Shown: piece by piece, positions 8,492-16,833 of the stretch | Position numbering within the stretch: the stretch's first letter is position 1 | How the letters are laid out: each line of letters opens with the position of its first letter | Origin: Ancylobacter tetraedralis | GTDB lineage: Bacteria > Pseudomonadota > Alphaproteobacteria > Rhizobiales > Xanthobacteraceae | Assembly: GCF_014195655.1 (NCBI RefSeq) | Contig: NZ_JACICD010000006.1 | Coordinates: 288,908-352,907, forward strand | Reading direction: 5' to 3' | Length of the DNA stretch: 64,000 nucleotides | Translations under genes and position numbers: made by a program | The notes under the pieces: generated by a model | The model's input: the letters and a program-made list of their open reading frames with translations, nothing else | Told to the model about the DNA's origin: nothing | The model's database searches: none

Positions 8492-9254
8492 ATGAACGTT
8501 CACCTTGCCGATCACCAGCCGGGCCGCCCTCTATCTCCGGGTCTCCACCACACGGCAGGTTGACGTCGACCTCTCCATCCCAGACCTGCGCCTCCAGACC
8601 GCCGCCTATTGCGCCAGTTGCGGCAGCGCCATGACGCTGCGCACCGGCACCTCGAAGAGCGACAGGGTCTATCGCTATCACAGCTGCTCGACCTCCGGCC
8701 GGGTCGGCAAGTCCGCCTGCGAGGGGCGAACGGTGCCGATGGACAAGCTCGACCATCTGGTCACACGCCATGTTGCCGAGCGCGTGCTGATGCCCGAGCG
8801 GCTGGAGGCGCTGCTACAGTCCGTCGTCGACCGGCGGATGAAGGCCGATGCCGAGGTTCAGGCGCGGATCGATGAACTCTCGCGCGAAAGAACGACAGCG
8901 GAAGACAAGCTCCGGCGCCTTTACCAGCTCGTCGCCGACGGCATCGCCGAGCCCGACGAGATCCTCAAGGAACAGATTGCCAAGCTCAACGCAGATCGGG
9001 ATCGCGCGCATTCGGCGCTGGAGCGGATCGAGAATCAGGGTGCCGCCGCAAGCCGGCTGGATCCAGACAAGCTTGCCCGCTTCGGGCAGCTCATGCGCTC
9101 AAACATCACAGAGGGTGAGGTGCCGTTCCGCAAAGCCTATCTGCGTTCGCGGATCGACGCTGTCGAGGTCGATCAGCACGTCGTGCGCATCCACGGGTCA
9201 AGGACGGTGCTGGAGAGAGCCGTACTCGCCGACCGAGACACCCTGCCGGGTGTT
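8492..9254 (+). pseudogene. large serine recombinase remnant with internal deletion and frameshift
   Basis: This is a decayed paralogue of the recombinase at 58791-60455. The equivalent start codon (8492) is followed by GTTCACC instead of GTAACC, so that frame ends after 23 codons. In the correct frame the N-terminal catalytic serine motif LRVSTTRQ survives, but residues equivalent to 41-316 are missing, which removes most of the resolvase catalytic domain and the DNA-binding domain. The zinc ribbon (CASCGSAMTLRTGTSK) and C-terminal coiled coil remain. The deletion is exactly 828 bp and joins two copies of GCCTA(T/C)TGCG, so slippage between short direct repeats is the likely cause. The 3' end is lost at the junction with the relaxase gene. 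Confidence 0.85.
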
Positions 9255-11919
9255 TCGGTTTCAAGTTGGAGGGCGCGGATGGTGCGATTGAGCTTGCCGT
9301 CGCGGCCTCATGCACCAGCTCCGGGTTCTTCTCATAGGCCGCTTCCGCGTCGCGCCAGCCATGGGGGCGCACCTCCTCGAACGCCTTGCGGGCGTCGCTG
9401 AGCTCGCGCAGTTGCTCGGGCGTGCCCTGGCCGGCCGCTTCCGCCGTGGTGAGGATCGCATCCCATGCGCGGGCATGCCGGATCAGCGCGCGTGTTCGCG
9501 CCCGCCGCAGAACCGCCTCCGGATCCTCGGATGCCTCCCGCGCGAGCGGCTCAACTTTGTTCCCGAGCTCTTCGCGCGGGGCTGGCGCTTCCTGTGCCAC
9601 GTCCACAGGCGGCTTTAGGGTGTCGACGAGGTCGCGCAGCTTTTCCGGGACCTTGCGCACGATCTCCACGACCCGCTGACGGAAGGTGATGCCGCGCCGC
9701 TCGGCATAGTCCTGCGCCGGGTCGGAGCGCTCGTAATCCGAGGCCATGTCCTTGGCCCGGTCACGCGACAGGGTGCGCGCCAGCCGGTCCCGATCGGCGA
9801 AGTCGTCGCGGCCATAATGCAGCTCCATGCCGTCGCGGTGGCGCGGCAGGGCGACATAGCTGGAATGGGCATCCAGGCCGGGCGTGGCCAGCACATGGGT
9901 GCGGTCCACCGTCATGCCCTGCGCCTTGTGGATGGTGGCGGCATAACCATGACCGATACGGTCGTAGTCCTTCAGATCGAAGGCAACGGAGCGGCCGTCA
10001 TCGGTGCGCACCGACATGGACTGCGCGCTGACCTCTTCGATGGTGCCGAGCGTGCCATTCTTCACCCCGAGCCCGCGCTCGTTCTGTAGGAACATCACGC
10101 GGTCGCCACGGGCGAAGGAACGCGCGCCGCGCTCGACGGTGACGCGCACCTCCTCACTGAGCCCGCCGGCCTCACGCATCCGCTCGCGGGCGGCTTGGTT
10201 GAGCGCGCGCACCTCGTCATTGGTGTGGGTAAGGATAATGCGGCTACGGTCCGGCGCGGCCTGCCGGTCACGCTCCCAGCGCTCGATCAATTCGCCCCGC
10301 GCCTGTTCCCGTGTTTGCGCGGCATGCACCATGCCATTCCTCTCATAGGCCTGGATGGCCTCGCCGATCCGGCCGGTCGCCAGATCGCGCGTGGCGTCGC
10401 GCTGCCAGTCCGCGCGCTGGCGGCGCACCTCGCTGATCTCGGCGCCACCGTGGCGCTCGACGAGCGAGCGGAAGGCGGCGCCCGCCTCAATGGATTGCAG
10501 TTGCTGCGGATCGCCGACCAGAACCACCTTGGCGCCGGCATCCGCGGCATGGGACAGCACGCGCTCCAGCTGGCGCGTTCCGACCATGCCGGCCTCGTCG
10601 ATCACCAGAACATCGCGGGAGGTGAGCCGATCCCGGCCCTGTCCCCAGCTATGTTCCAGGCTGGCAATGGTGCGGGACGTGATACCCGATCCGCTCTCCA
10701 GATTCTCCGCCGCGATGCCGGACAGCGCAACGCCGCGCACCTCCAGGCCGGCCGCCTCCCAGGCCTCGCGCGCGACGCCTAGCATGGCGCTCTTCCCCGT
10801 CCCGGCATAACCGACGACGATACCGAGATCGCCGGTGCCGGTGATGTGCGACAGCGCGTCAGCCTGCTCAAGGGAGAGAACAAGGCCGCGCTGCTCAGCA
10901 CGCTGAAGAGCCGCCTCCCGCTCTGTATCCTTTACGGCATGGCGCTCGCGCTCCGCCATCAACTCGGCAGCCGTGTGTAGACGCTGCTCGGCCTCGATCA
11001 TCTGGCGGGTGGTGAAGCGGTCCTCGCCGCGTCCGTCCTTGCCGAGTTCGACGAGATCCGGTGCGCGGCCCATCGCGCCCATCCCCTCGTTGAACTGGTC
11101 AATGCCGTCGCTGTGGCGGTGTGCAAAGCGCGCCAAGTCGCGCCGGGTGAAGGTCGATTGCTGATGGGTGATGGCATCCAGTGCCAGTGACGGATCGGCG
11201 ATGATGCGCGCGCCATTGCCGTGCGCGACCTCGCGATGAACCTCTGCCCGGTCAGCGGCCTCGATCCCCTCCGCTTCGATCCGCTGGGCGGGCGCGCCGA
11301 TCTGGCTCTGCGGCTCGAGCGCGATGCCCTGGGCTTCCAGGCTGCGATGATCGATGCGCGCGTCGATGTCGAGTTCGGCGAGCCGCTCATTGGCAAGCTC
11401 CGCCCAGCGTTCCCGCCAGCGCTCGACCATCTGGGTCGCGTTCCACTCCCGCACCTTCGGGCCGAAGCCGTCCTCATCGACCGAGCGCATGGTGAGCATG
11501 ACATGGGCATGAGGCTTGGGCATGCCGTCCTCGCCAATATCCCAATGCACATTGAGATCGGCGACCATCCCCTGATCGACGAACTCCGTCTCAACGAAAT
11601 CACGGGCGAGCGCGATGCCCTGCGCCTGGCTCATCTCGCGCGGTAGGGCGAACTCGACCTCGCGGGCGAGCTGGGCGTCCTTGCGCAGCTCGAAAGCTTC
11701 GACATCATTCCACAGCCGCTCGCGGTCGCCCCACGCCTCAGGCGCCCCGTCCGGCAGCAGCACCTCGGAATGCACGACGCCGCGCTTGGACGAGAAATCC
11801 TGGACCCGATCGATCCGCGCATCGCGCAGCCGTGAGGCCGAGCGGTAGGCCGCGGACGCCACCGCGCTGGAGCCGGCCTTGCGGCCGATGACCTTGACGT
11901 GAAGATGATAGATCGCCAT
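9106..11919 (-). CDS. traA: Ti-type conjugative relaxase TraA, C-terminally truncated
   Basis: This is a MOBQ-type relaxase-helicase that nicks DNA at oriT and drives conjugative transfer. The MobA/MobL relaxase domain occupies about residues 1-210, with the N-terminal AYRSASRL block and a histidine triad at H125, H137 and H139 (KPHAHVMLTMR). The TraA helicase follows, with Walker A GYAGTGKS, Walker B VLVIDEAGMVG and GDPQQLQSIEAGAAFR. Native sequence ends near residue 888, at about 9254. The last 49 codons are antisense to the recombinase remnant and are not original. The gene therefore lost its 3' end and part of the C-terminal domain. The start at 11919 lies next to oriT, as in Ti plasmids. 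Confidence 0.9.
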   Translation of the reverse strand: MAIYHLHVKVIGRKAGSSAVASAAYRSASRLRDARIDRVQDFSSKRGVVHSEVLLPDGAPEAWGDRERLWNDVEAFELRKDAQLAREVEFALPREMSQAQGIALARDFVETEFVDQGMVADLNVHWDIGEDGMPKPHAHVMLTMRSVDEDGFGPKVREWNATQMVERWRERWAELANERLAELDIDARIDHRSLEAQGIALEPQSQIGAPAQRIEAEGIEAADRAEVHREVAHGNGARIIADPSLALDAITHQQSTFTRRDLARFAHRHSDGIDQFNEGMGAMGRAPDLVELGKDGRGEDRFTTRQMIEAEQRLHTAAELMAERERHAVKDTEREAALQRAEQRGLVLSLEQADALSHITGTGDLGIVVGYAGTGKSAMLGVAREAWEAAGLEVRGVALSGIAAENLESGSGITSRTIASLEHSWGQGRDRLTSRDVLVIDEAGMVGTRQLERVLSHAADAGAKVVLVGDPQQLQSIEAGAAFRSLVERHGGAEISEVRRQRADWQRDATRDLATGRIGEAIQAYERNGMVHAAQTREQARGELIERWERDRQAAPDRSRIILTHTNDEVRALNQAARERMREAGGLSEEVRVTVERGARSFARGDRVMFLQNERGLGVKNGTLGTIEEVSAQSMSVRTDDGRSVAFDLKDYDRIGHGYAATIHKAQGMTVDRTHVLATPGLDAHSSYVALPRHRDGMELHYGRDDFADRDRLARTLSRDRAKDMASDYERSDPAQDYAERRGITFRQRVVEIVRKVPEKLRDLVDTLKPPVDVAQEAPAPREELGNKVEPLAREASEDPEAVLRRARTRALIRHARAWDAILTTAEAAGQGTPEQLRELSDARKAFEEVRPHGWRDAEAAYEKNPELVHEAATASSIAPSAPSNLKPKHPAGCLGRRVRLSPAPSLTRGCARRADRPRQRRSANADRLCGTAPHPL

Positions 11920-11949
11920 CGCGATCCGAACATCAGCACGGCGAAGCGC

Positions 11950-11977
11950 ACGTCGGAACGACGTATAAGCGCGCCCT
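11950..11977. other. oriT core (Q-type nic site)
   Basis: The gap between traA and traC contains the hairpin ACGTCG-GAA-CGACGT (11950-11964) immediately followed by TATAAGCGCGCCCT (11964-11977). This closely resembles the transfer origins of Ti plasmids (core ACGTATAATTGCGCCCT) and RSF1010 (TAAGTGCGCCCT), which are cleaved by MOBQ relaxases between the G and the CCCT. By analogy the nick would fall between 11973 and 11974. Location between divergent traA and traC is the same as in Ti plasmids. The nick position is inferred, not shown. Confidence 0.75.
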
Positions 11978-12091
11978 CCCTCGAAAAAATCTCGGGAGCC
12001 ACGAGCCCATCCCAGTCCGTCCCGGCAACATCACAGCCGCGGCGAACACGCTCAACTATCATTGCTCCATGGACTGCTAATGGAGAGGACG

Positions 12092-12418
12092 ATGCGCAAG
12101 CCACGGGACTTCGACGCGGAGCTGAAGGCACTCGAAGACAAGGCACGAGAGCTCAAGACCCGTAAGGTGCAGCAGCTCGGCGATCTGGTGATCGCCACCG
12201 GCGCCGACGCGCTCACGGCGGAGGAACTGGCCGGCGCCCTGCTCGTGCTCGCCGAAACCGAGGACCTCGGACGGAGGGAGGCGTGGGCGCGACGGGGCGC
12301 GGCGTTCTTTCACGGAAGGGCACGCCGATCTGCAGCGGCACATGATGGCGACGCGGTCAGCGCTCCGGCGCAACAGGGCGGCGCGCAACCGCCATCAGGC
12401 AGCACGGGCGCGGCATGA
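12092..12418 (+). CDS. traC: conjugal transfer protein TraC (Ti-type)
   Basis: A small (108-residue) basic protein matching the Ti-plasmid TraC type by position and by the pattern ELKALEDKARELKTRKVQQL followed by GDLVIATGADALTAEELAGA. TraC is an accessory DNA-processing protein that works with TraA and TraD at oriT. The ATG at 12092 is preceded by GGAGAGGA. It lies immediately downstream of oriT and divergent from traA, the Ti-plasmid order. Its end overlaps the proposed traD frame. The C-terminal tail, rich in A, G and Q, is poorly conserved. Confidence 0.7.
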   Translation: MRKPRDFDAELKALEDKARELKTRKVQQLGDLVIATGADALTAEELAGALLVLAETEDLGRREAWARRGAAFFHGRARRSAAAHDGDAVSAPAQQGGAQPPSGSTGAA

Positions 12419-12677
12419 TATGCGGGACTGGCAGGTGGAGCGCCGCAGGCACACACGGCGTCTGATCGAGTTCGGCGGGCTCGTCGTCAAGTCAGGCGTC
12501 GTAGAGCTGACCGGTGACGACCGCGCCGTCATCTACGGCGCGCTCCTCTGGATGGCCGACGAGCTCAGAGGTGAGCAGGGAGAGCAAGCGCGTAGCCTTT
12601 GGACGGTGATGGGAACTCAGACGTTCGAGGAACAACGGCCGAACGAGATCAATATCGTCAAAAGTGAAATCGTTTAG
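12342..12677 (+). CDS. traD: conjugal transfer protein TraD (Ti-type)
   Basis: A small protein (up to 111 residues) with the core ERRRHTRRLIEFGGLVVKSG, followed by a predicted helical segment, DDRAVIYGALLWMADELRG. This resembles Ti-type TraD, a relaxosome accessory protein. The start is uncertain: ATG at 12342 overlaps traC by 77 nt, while ATG at 12420 would begin right after the traC stop but leave a shorter N-terminus. The expected next gene, the coupling protein traG, is absent, because sequence after 12.68 kb is unrelated debris. The conjugation module is therefore broken on both sides. Confidence 0.62.
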   Translation: MMATRSALRRNRAARNRHQAARARHDMRDWQVERRRHTRRLIEFGGLVVKSGVVELTGDDRAVIYGALLWMADELRGEQGEQARSLWTVMGTQTFEEQRPNEINIVKSEIV

Positions 12678-12897
12678 TCTTGCAGAATGTGCTGTTCGCG
12701 ACAGCGCGTGTCGGCGAGGCTGGAGGCGCGAGCTGCTGCCTGCCGAACAACTGCGCGAGTTTCGTTTCGCACGGAACTGGGCCGGAGTTGACCCTGAGCG
12801 GCGTTTGGCAGTGTCCGCTGTTGGGCGCTGACTCCCAGATAATCAGCTGACGTAACCCAACGATTCAGGCGTTGGAGCGCTGCTTTGAGGCGGGTCA

Positions 12898-13137
12898 ACT
12901 CGAGACGAAGTTGATGCCGCCATAGAGCTCAAGCTGACCGAGTGTGAAGCGCGGCGTACCCGTATAGGCATCCTGCCCGACGGTCGCGAGGACGAGGCCA
13001 AGCACGATCATGCCCAGCGCCTTCAGCACGGAGCCGTGAGCGAGCGAGATCGACACCAGCAGTCCCACGACGATGAGCGCGAAATATTCTGGAGAGCCGA
13101 AGCGGATCGCCACGCTCGCCAGTGGCGGGGCTGCCAT
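12898..13137 (-). pseudogene. tctA fragment
   Basis: About 80 codons similar to the middle of the TctA protein encoded at 37132-38643 ([20 protein letters not shown] through [13 protein letters not shown]). The nucleotide differences from that copy are frequent and mostly silent, so it derives from a related operon rather than a recent local copy. No start, end or transmembrane remainder of the transporter is present. It is joined directly to an SDR fragment at about 13137. Confidence 0.85.
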
Positions 13138-13511
13138 CCACCGCCACCAGCGCGCCGGTCATGAAACTGGCCGCCTCCGAGTCTAGGAAGACCGTCGCAT
13201 TGGCCATCTCGTCCGTACGCCCGACCCGGCCGAGCGGTATGCTGGCATTGATGGCGCTCATCGTCGCGGTCGGTCATGGCCCGATCCAGCATCGGCATAT
13301 CCGTGTCCCCGGGACAGATCGCGTTGACCCCAATGCCGTGGTCGGCGAAATCGAGCGCCAAGCAGCGGGTGAGTTGGGCAAGCGCCGCCTTGGAGACGCA
13401 ATAGGCGGTGGCGTTGCGCGCGCCCATCAGAGCCCAGTGCGAGGCGATGTTCACAATGGGAACCGCGCGCCGCGCCATCATCGTCGGCAGCACGGCCCGC
13501 GACATGCGGTA
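13135..13511 (-). pseudogene. short-chain dehydrogenase fragment, frameshifted
   Basis: The C-terminal half of a short-chain dehydrogenase closely similar to the intact gene at 45742-46518. Matching blocks are YRMSRAVLPTMMA, the catalytic region NATAYCVSKAALAQL, and ICPGDT-MPMLDRA. A small deletion near 13262 shifts the frame before SAINASIPLGRVGRTDEMAN. The Rossmann NAD-binding half is missing and the 3' end runs into the tctA fragment through a shared GCCATC sequence. This is a non-functional scrap. Confidence 0.85.
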
Positions 13512-13633
13512 GTTCGGATTCCAATCGCTGCTGTTTCCGGCACAAAGCGAGCGTGCCCGGTTCCTCGATTCTCGTTGGCCCGCGGCAGAGAATCCTGTTG
13601 CAACTCGCTTGTTAAACAGCATATAAATTGAAA

Positions 13634-13650
13634 ATGGAATTTAGTTCCAT
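13634..13650. promoter_or_regulatory. 17-bp palindromic operator (IclR-type), copy 1
   Basis: The sequence ATGGAA-TTTAG-TTCCAT is a perfect 6+6 dyad with a 5-nt spacer. Two more copies of the same pattern occur at 24006-24022 and 29417-29433, all in promoter regions of the 13.6-36 kb catabolic cluster. This one lies 240 nt upstream of the thiolase gene. It is the likely binding site of the IclR regulator encoded at 24088. Confidence 0.6.
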
Positions 13651-13889
13651 AATTTGAGAGAGTGTCTCACCGGTCAGATGGAGACGGTCCCGGAGAGCGA
13701 AATCTCCCCGGCTTGCTCTTGGAATTGGGGCAGGCGGCGCCCGACGGCGGATGCGTAAAGCTCCTCCCATGCGCGGCTTCCAATGACCCTCGCAGCAACA
13801 GACCCGTCCAGAGCGGCGTAGGAGTCCCCTTTGGCGGAGCCTGCGGCAGTCGAGCCAAAGGCAGCACTCCATCAGTAGAGGATTCATGG

Positions 13890-15095
13890 ATGGCTGAGGC
13901 CTATATCTGCGACTATATCCGCACCCCGATCGGCCGCTTCGGTGGTTCGCTGTCGTCGGTCCGAGCCGACGATCTGGGGGCGGTGCCGCTACGTGCCCTG
14001 GTCGAGCGGAACCCGTCCGTCGACTGGTCGGCGGTCGACGATGTGCTGTTCGGCTGCGCCAATCAGGCCGGTGAAGACAATCGCAACGTCGCCCGCATGT
14101 CGCTGCTGCTGGCTGGACTGCCCGAGAGCGTGCCGGGATCGACCATCAACCGCCTCTGCGGTTCGGGCATGGACGCGCTAATCTCCGCCGCCCGCGCCAT
14201 CAAGGCGGGCGAAGCCGAACTGATGATAGCCGGCGGCGTCGAGAGCATGAGCCGCGCGCCTTTCGTCATGCCCAAGGCGGAGACGGCCTTTTCGCGCCAT
14301 GCCGAGATCCATGACACCACCATCGGCTGGCGCTTCGTCAACCCGCTGATGAAGCAGCAGTACGGCGTCGATTCCATGCCCGAGACCGGTGAGAACGTGG
14401 CCGAGACTTTCTCGGTCTCCCGGGCCGGTCAGGACGCCTTCGCCGTACGCAGCCAGAACAAGGCCGTTACCGCGCAGGCGAATGGGCGCCTCGCGCAGGA
14501 GATCACCCCGGTCACGATCCCGCAGCGCAAGGGCGAGGCCGTTGTCGTTGACAGGGACGAACATCCACGCGCCGGCACCACGATCGAATCCCTGTCCCGA
14601 TTGCCGACGCCGTTCCGCGCGGGCGGCACGGTGACCGCCGGCAATGCCTCCGGCGTCAATGACGGCGCGGCCGCGCTGCTTGTCGCGTCCGAGGCGGCGG
14701 TGAATAAATATGGCCTGACGCCGATCGCGCGCGTGCTTGGCGGCGCCACCGCTGGTGTCGCGCCGCGCCTCATGGGCATCGGCCCGGCGCCGGCGACGCA
14801 GAAGCTGTGCGCCCGGCTCGCCATCAGGCCATCGGACTTCGACGTGATCGAACTCAACGAGGCCTTTGCCTCGCAGGGCATCGCCGTGCTCCGCCAGCTC
14901 GGCATCGCGGAGGATGCGGAGCACGTGAACCCCAATGGTGGCGCCATCGCGCTGGGGCACCCGCTCGGCATGTCGGGTGCCCGCATCGCTGGCACTGCGG
15001 CGCTGGAACTGCGCCTGCGCGGTGGCCGGCTCGCTCTTGCCACGATGTGCATCGGCGTCGGCCAGGGGATCGCGGTCGCGCTCGAACGGGCCTGA
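13890..15095 (+). CDS. pcaF: acetyl-CoA C-acyltransferase, 3-oxoadipyl-CoA thiolase-like (PcaF/PaaJ)
   Basis: A 401-residue thiolase that cleaves a 3-oxoacyl-CoA with CoA to release acetyl-CoA. The nucleophile C90 lies in NRLCGSGMDA, H357 in ALGHPLGMSGAR and the second cysteine C387 in TMCIGVGQG. The N-terminus (AYICDYIRTPIGRFGGSL) and SLSRLPTPFR are typical of 3-oxoadipyl-CoA thiolases. ATG 13890 was chosen because residues upstream in the frame show no thiolase similarity. It stands alone on the plus strand, facing the AroE-like genes, downstream of operator copy 1. It likely provides the final step for the FadJ-like and acyl-CoA dehydrogenase proteins of the cluster. Confidence 0.87.
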   Translation: MAEAYICDYIRTPIGRFGGSLSSVRADDLGAVPLRALVERNPSVDWSAVDDVLFGCANQAGEDNRNVARMSLLLAGLPESVPGSTINRLCGSGMDALISAARAIKAGEAELMIAGGVESMSRAPFVMPKAETAFSRHAEIHDTTIGWRFVNPLMKQQYGVDSMPETGENVAETFSVSRAGQDAFAVRSQNKAVTAQANGRLAQEITPVTIPQRKGEAVVVDRDEHPRAGTTIESLSRLPTPFRAGGTVTAGNASGVNDGAAALLVASEAAVNKYGLTPIARVLGGATAGVAPRLMGIGPAPATQKLCARLAIRPSDFDVIELNEAFASQGIAVLRQLGIAEDAEHVNPNGGAIALGHPLGMSGARIAGTAALELRLRGGRLALATMCIGVGQGIAVALERA

Positions 15096-15127
15096 CGCCT
15101 CTCCTGCGCGCACGCTCAGATGAAGAC

Positions 15128-15154
15128 GCCCGGCTGGCCGCCTGTCAGCCGGGC
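15128..15154. terminator. bidirectional hairpin between convergent genes
   Basis: A perfect 9-bp stem, GCCCGGCTG (15128-15136) pairing with CAGCCGGGC (15146-15154), with a 9-nt loop. It lies between the convergent thiolase and AroE-like genes and overlaps the last codons of the latter. There is no long T tract, so termination strength is uncertain. Confidence 0.5.
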
Positions 15155-15957
15155 GAGGCTTCGCCGTAGAGAAACTCCTCGCAGAGTTCGATCTGGGGCT
15201 TGAGCATGGCCGTGCCCGGAACACATGCGCAGCCGAGCGCGCGGGCGGCGGCCAGCAGTTCGGTCTCGTCCGGCTTCAGCACGACATCGGCCACGGTGCA
15301 GGCGGGCGTCAGGCCGGAAAGCTCCAGCGGCAGCGCGATATTGCCGACCATGCCGACCGAGGTGGCATTGACGAGCAGCGTGGCGCGACCGAGGTCCGGG
15401 CGCTCATCCGCCTTCAGCGCGACAACCCTGGTGCCCGTTGCCGCCTCGATCTCCTCCGCGAGGCGCCTGGCCCTCTCCGCGTCGCGGTTGATCAGGGTGA
15501 TGCGGGCGACGCCCGAGGATGCCAGCGAGAAGGCGATGGCGCGTCCCACCCCACCCACGCCGACCTGCACGACATCGGCACCTTGCGGATCGAAACCGTT
15601 ATTGGCGAGGCCGCGCATGAAGCCCTGACCGTCGATATTATGGCCGGTCAAGCTTCCATCGGGCTCGCGGCGGACAAAATTGACGGAGCCGACACGCTTG
15701 CCGGCCTCGGTCAGGCGGTCGACCAGCGGCACCGCATCGATCTTGTGCGGGATGGTGATGCACAGGCCTTTGATGTTGTCGACCTTGCGCACCAGATCGA
15801 ACGTCGCAGCGAGGTCCGCCGGCAGGACATGCAGGCCGGCGCAGCTGAAATCGTGCCCCTTCGCGGCGAAATAATCATTGAACATGATCGGCGCGCGGAA
15901 GTGCCGAACGGGTGCGCCAACGATGAAGAAGAGGTCGGTTTCACCGGTGATCTGCAT
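15145..15957 (-). CDS. shikimate dehydrogenase-like protein (AroE family), paralogue 1
   Basis: A 270-residue AroE-family oxidoreductase. The N-terminal substrate domain (FFIVGAPVRHFRAPIMFNDY, with CITIPHK carrying the catalytic lysine) is followed by the NADP-binding Rossmann domain (VVQVGVGGVGRAIAFSLAS, NRDAERA) and LLVNATSVGM. The usual substrate motif GxPxxHSxSP is altered to GAPVRHFRAP, which suggests a substrate other than shikimate, as in quinate or other AroE-like catabolic enzymes. A second AroE-like gene lies 37 nt upstream; the two share the opening MQITG-T. The biosynthetic aroE is expected elsewhere. A catabolic role in the cluster is inferred. Confidence 0.8.
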   Translation of the reverse strand: MQITGETDLFFIVGAPVRHFRAPIMFNDYFAAKGHDFSCAGLHVLPADLAATFDLVRKVDNIKGLCITIPHKIDAVPLVDRLTEAGKRVGSVNFVRREPDGSLTGHNIDGQGFMRGLANNGFDPQGADVVQVGVGGVGRAIAFSLASSGVARITLINRDAERARRLAEEIEAATGTRVVALKADERPDLGRATLLVNATSVGMVGNIALPLELSGLTPACTVADVVLKPDETELLAAARALGCACVPGTAMLKPQIELCEEFLYGEASPG

Positions 15958-15994
15958 GCTGCTCCCCTGAGCTGTTATGTGAGCGCCGACGGTG

Positions 15995-16807
15995 TCAGCC
16001 CGGCTGAAGGAGGCCGAGGAACTCGGCCACGAGAGGGGGCTGCGGCGTCAACATTTCCGCGCCGCCGATGACCCTGCAGCCGCGCGCCGCGGCCTCGATC
16101 AACAGCGGCGTCATGGCCGGACTGACGATGACCTCAGCGACGACCGTCTCCCGGCGCAGCCGTGCGATGGAGACGGGAAGCGGATCGTCCTGCCGCATCC
16201 CGAGCGATGTGGCGTTGACGAGAAGATCGATCGTGTCGAGCGCATCCGGCTGCCGGGCGTCGAGCACGCGAACGCCGCAGCCCGGCACGCACTGCGCGAT
16301 CTCGCGCGCCAGCTCTTCCGCCTTGAGCCGATCCCGATTGGCGAGCGCGAGCTCCGGCACCCCCGCGTCCGCCAATGCCAGCGCAATGGCCCGGCCGACG
16401 CCGCCGCTTCCCACCACAAGGGCCCGGCTGCGCGTCACGTCCACCCCGTTTGCGGCAACCCCGGTGACGAAGCCCGCCCCGTCCGTATTGGTGCCGGTCA
16501 GCGTGCCATCGGGATTGCGGCGGACAAAATTGACCGCGCCAAGCCGTCGCGCGGAGGCGGTCAACTCATCCATCAACGGCACGGCCGCGATCTTGTGCGG
16601 GATGGTGAGGCCCAGCCCGCGCACATTGTGCATGAGACGGATAGCGTCGAGGCACCCGGCGAGATTTTCGGGACGCACATGGATCGGCACGATCACCGCG
16701 TCGAGGCCGAGACGGGCGAAGCGTTCGTTGATCAGGAGAGTGCCGCGAATATGGTCGACCGGATCGGCCAACATCAGAACGATCGCGGTCTTGCCGGTGA
16801 TCTGCAT
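15995..16807 (-). CDS. shikimate dehydrogenase-like protein (AroE family), paralogue 2
   Basis: A roughly 270-residue AroE-family oxidoreductase paralogous to its downstream neighbour. It shows LADPVDHIRGTLLINERF in the substrate domain, GLTIPHK with the catalytic lysine, NTDGAGFVTG, and the Rossmann motif VVGSGGVGRAIALAL followed by NRDRLKAEEL. The N-terminal HSxSP serine motif is again replaced (DHIRG). The start at 16807 aligns with paralogue 1. An upstream ATG at 16832-16834 overlaps the stop of the FadJ-like gene and would add nine residues. The pair probably forms a heteromer or acts on successive substrates; this is inference. Confidence 0.78.
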   Translation of the reverse strand: MQITGKTAIVLMLADPVDHIRGTLLINERFARLGLDAVIVPIHVRPENLAGCLDAIRLMHNVRGLGLTIPHKIAAVPLMDELTASARRLGAVNFVRRNPDGTLTGTNTDGAGFVTGVAANGVDVTRSRALVVGSGGVGRAIALALADAGVPELALANRDRLKAEELAREIAQCVPGCGVRVLDARQPDALDTIDLLVNATSLGMRQDDPLPVSIARLRRETVVAEVIVSPAMTPLLIEAAARGCRVIGGAEMLTPQPPLVAEFLGLLQPG

Positions 16808-16833
16808 CTCGGCCAACCGTCCTTCAGGGCTCA

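Larger units (their letters stand above)
7969..9254 (+). repeat. left, decayed copy of the serine-recombinase element
   Basis: This segment matches 58268-60380 in order and orientation: about 200 nt of non-coding leader, a 95-codon small gene and a large serine recombinase. Relative to the right copy it lacks 828 bp inside the recombinase, has a 1-nt insertion near the start codon, and stops matching after CGGGTGTT at 9254, where relaxase sequence begins. The two copies differ by scattered substitutions, many silent, so they are not a very recent duplication. Confidence 0.85.
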
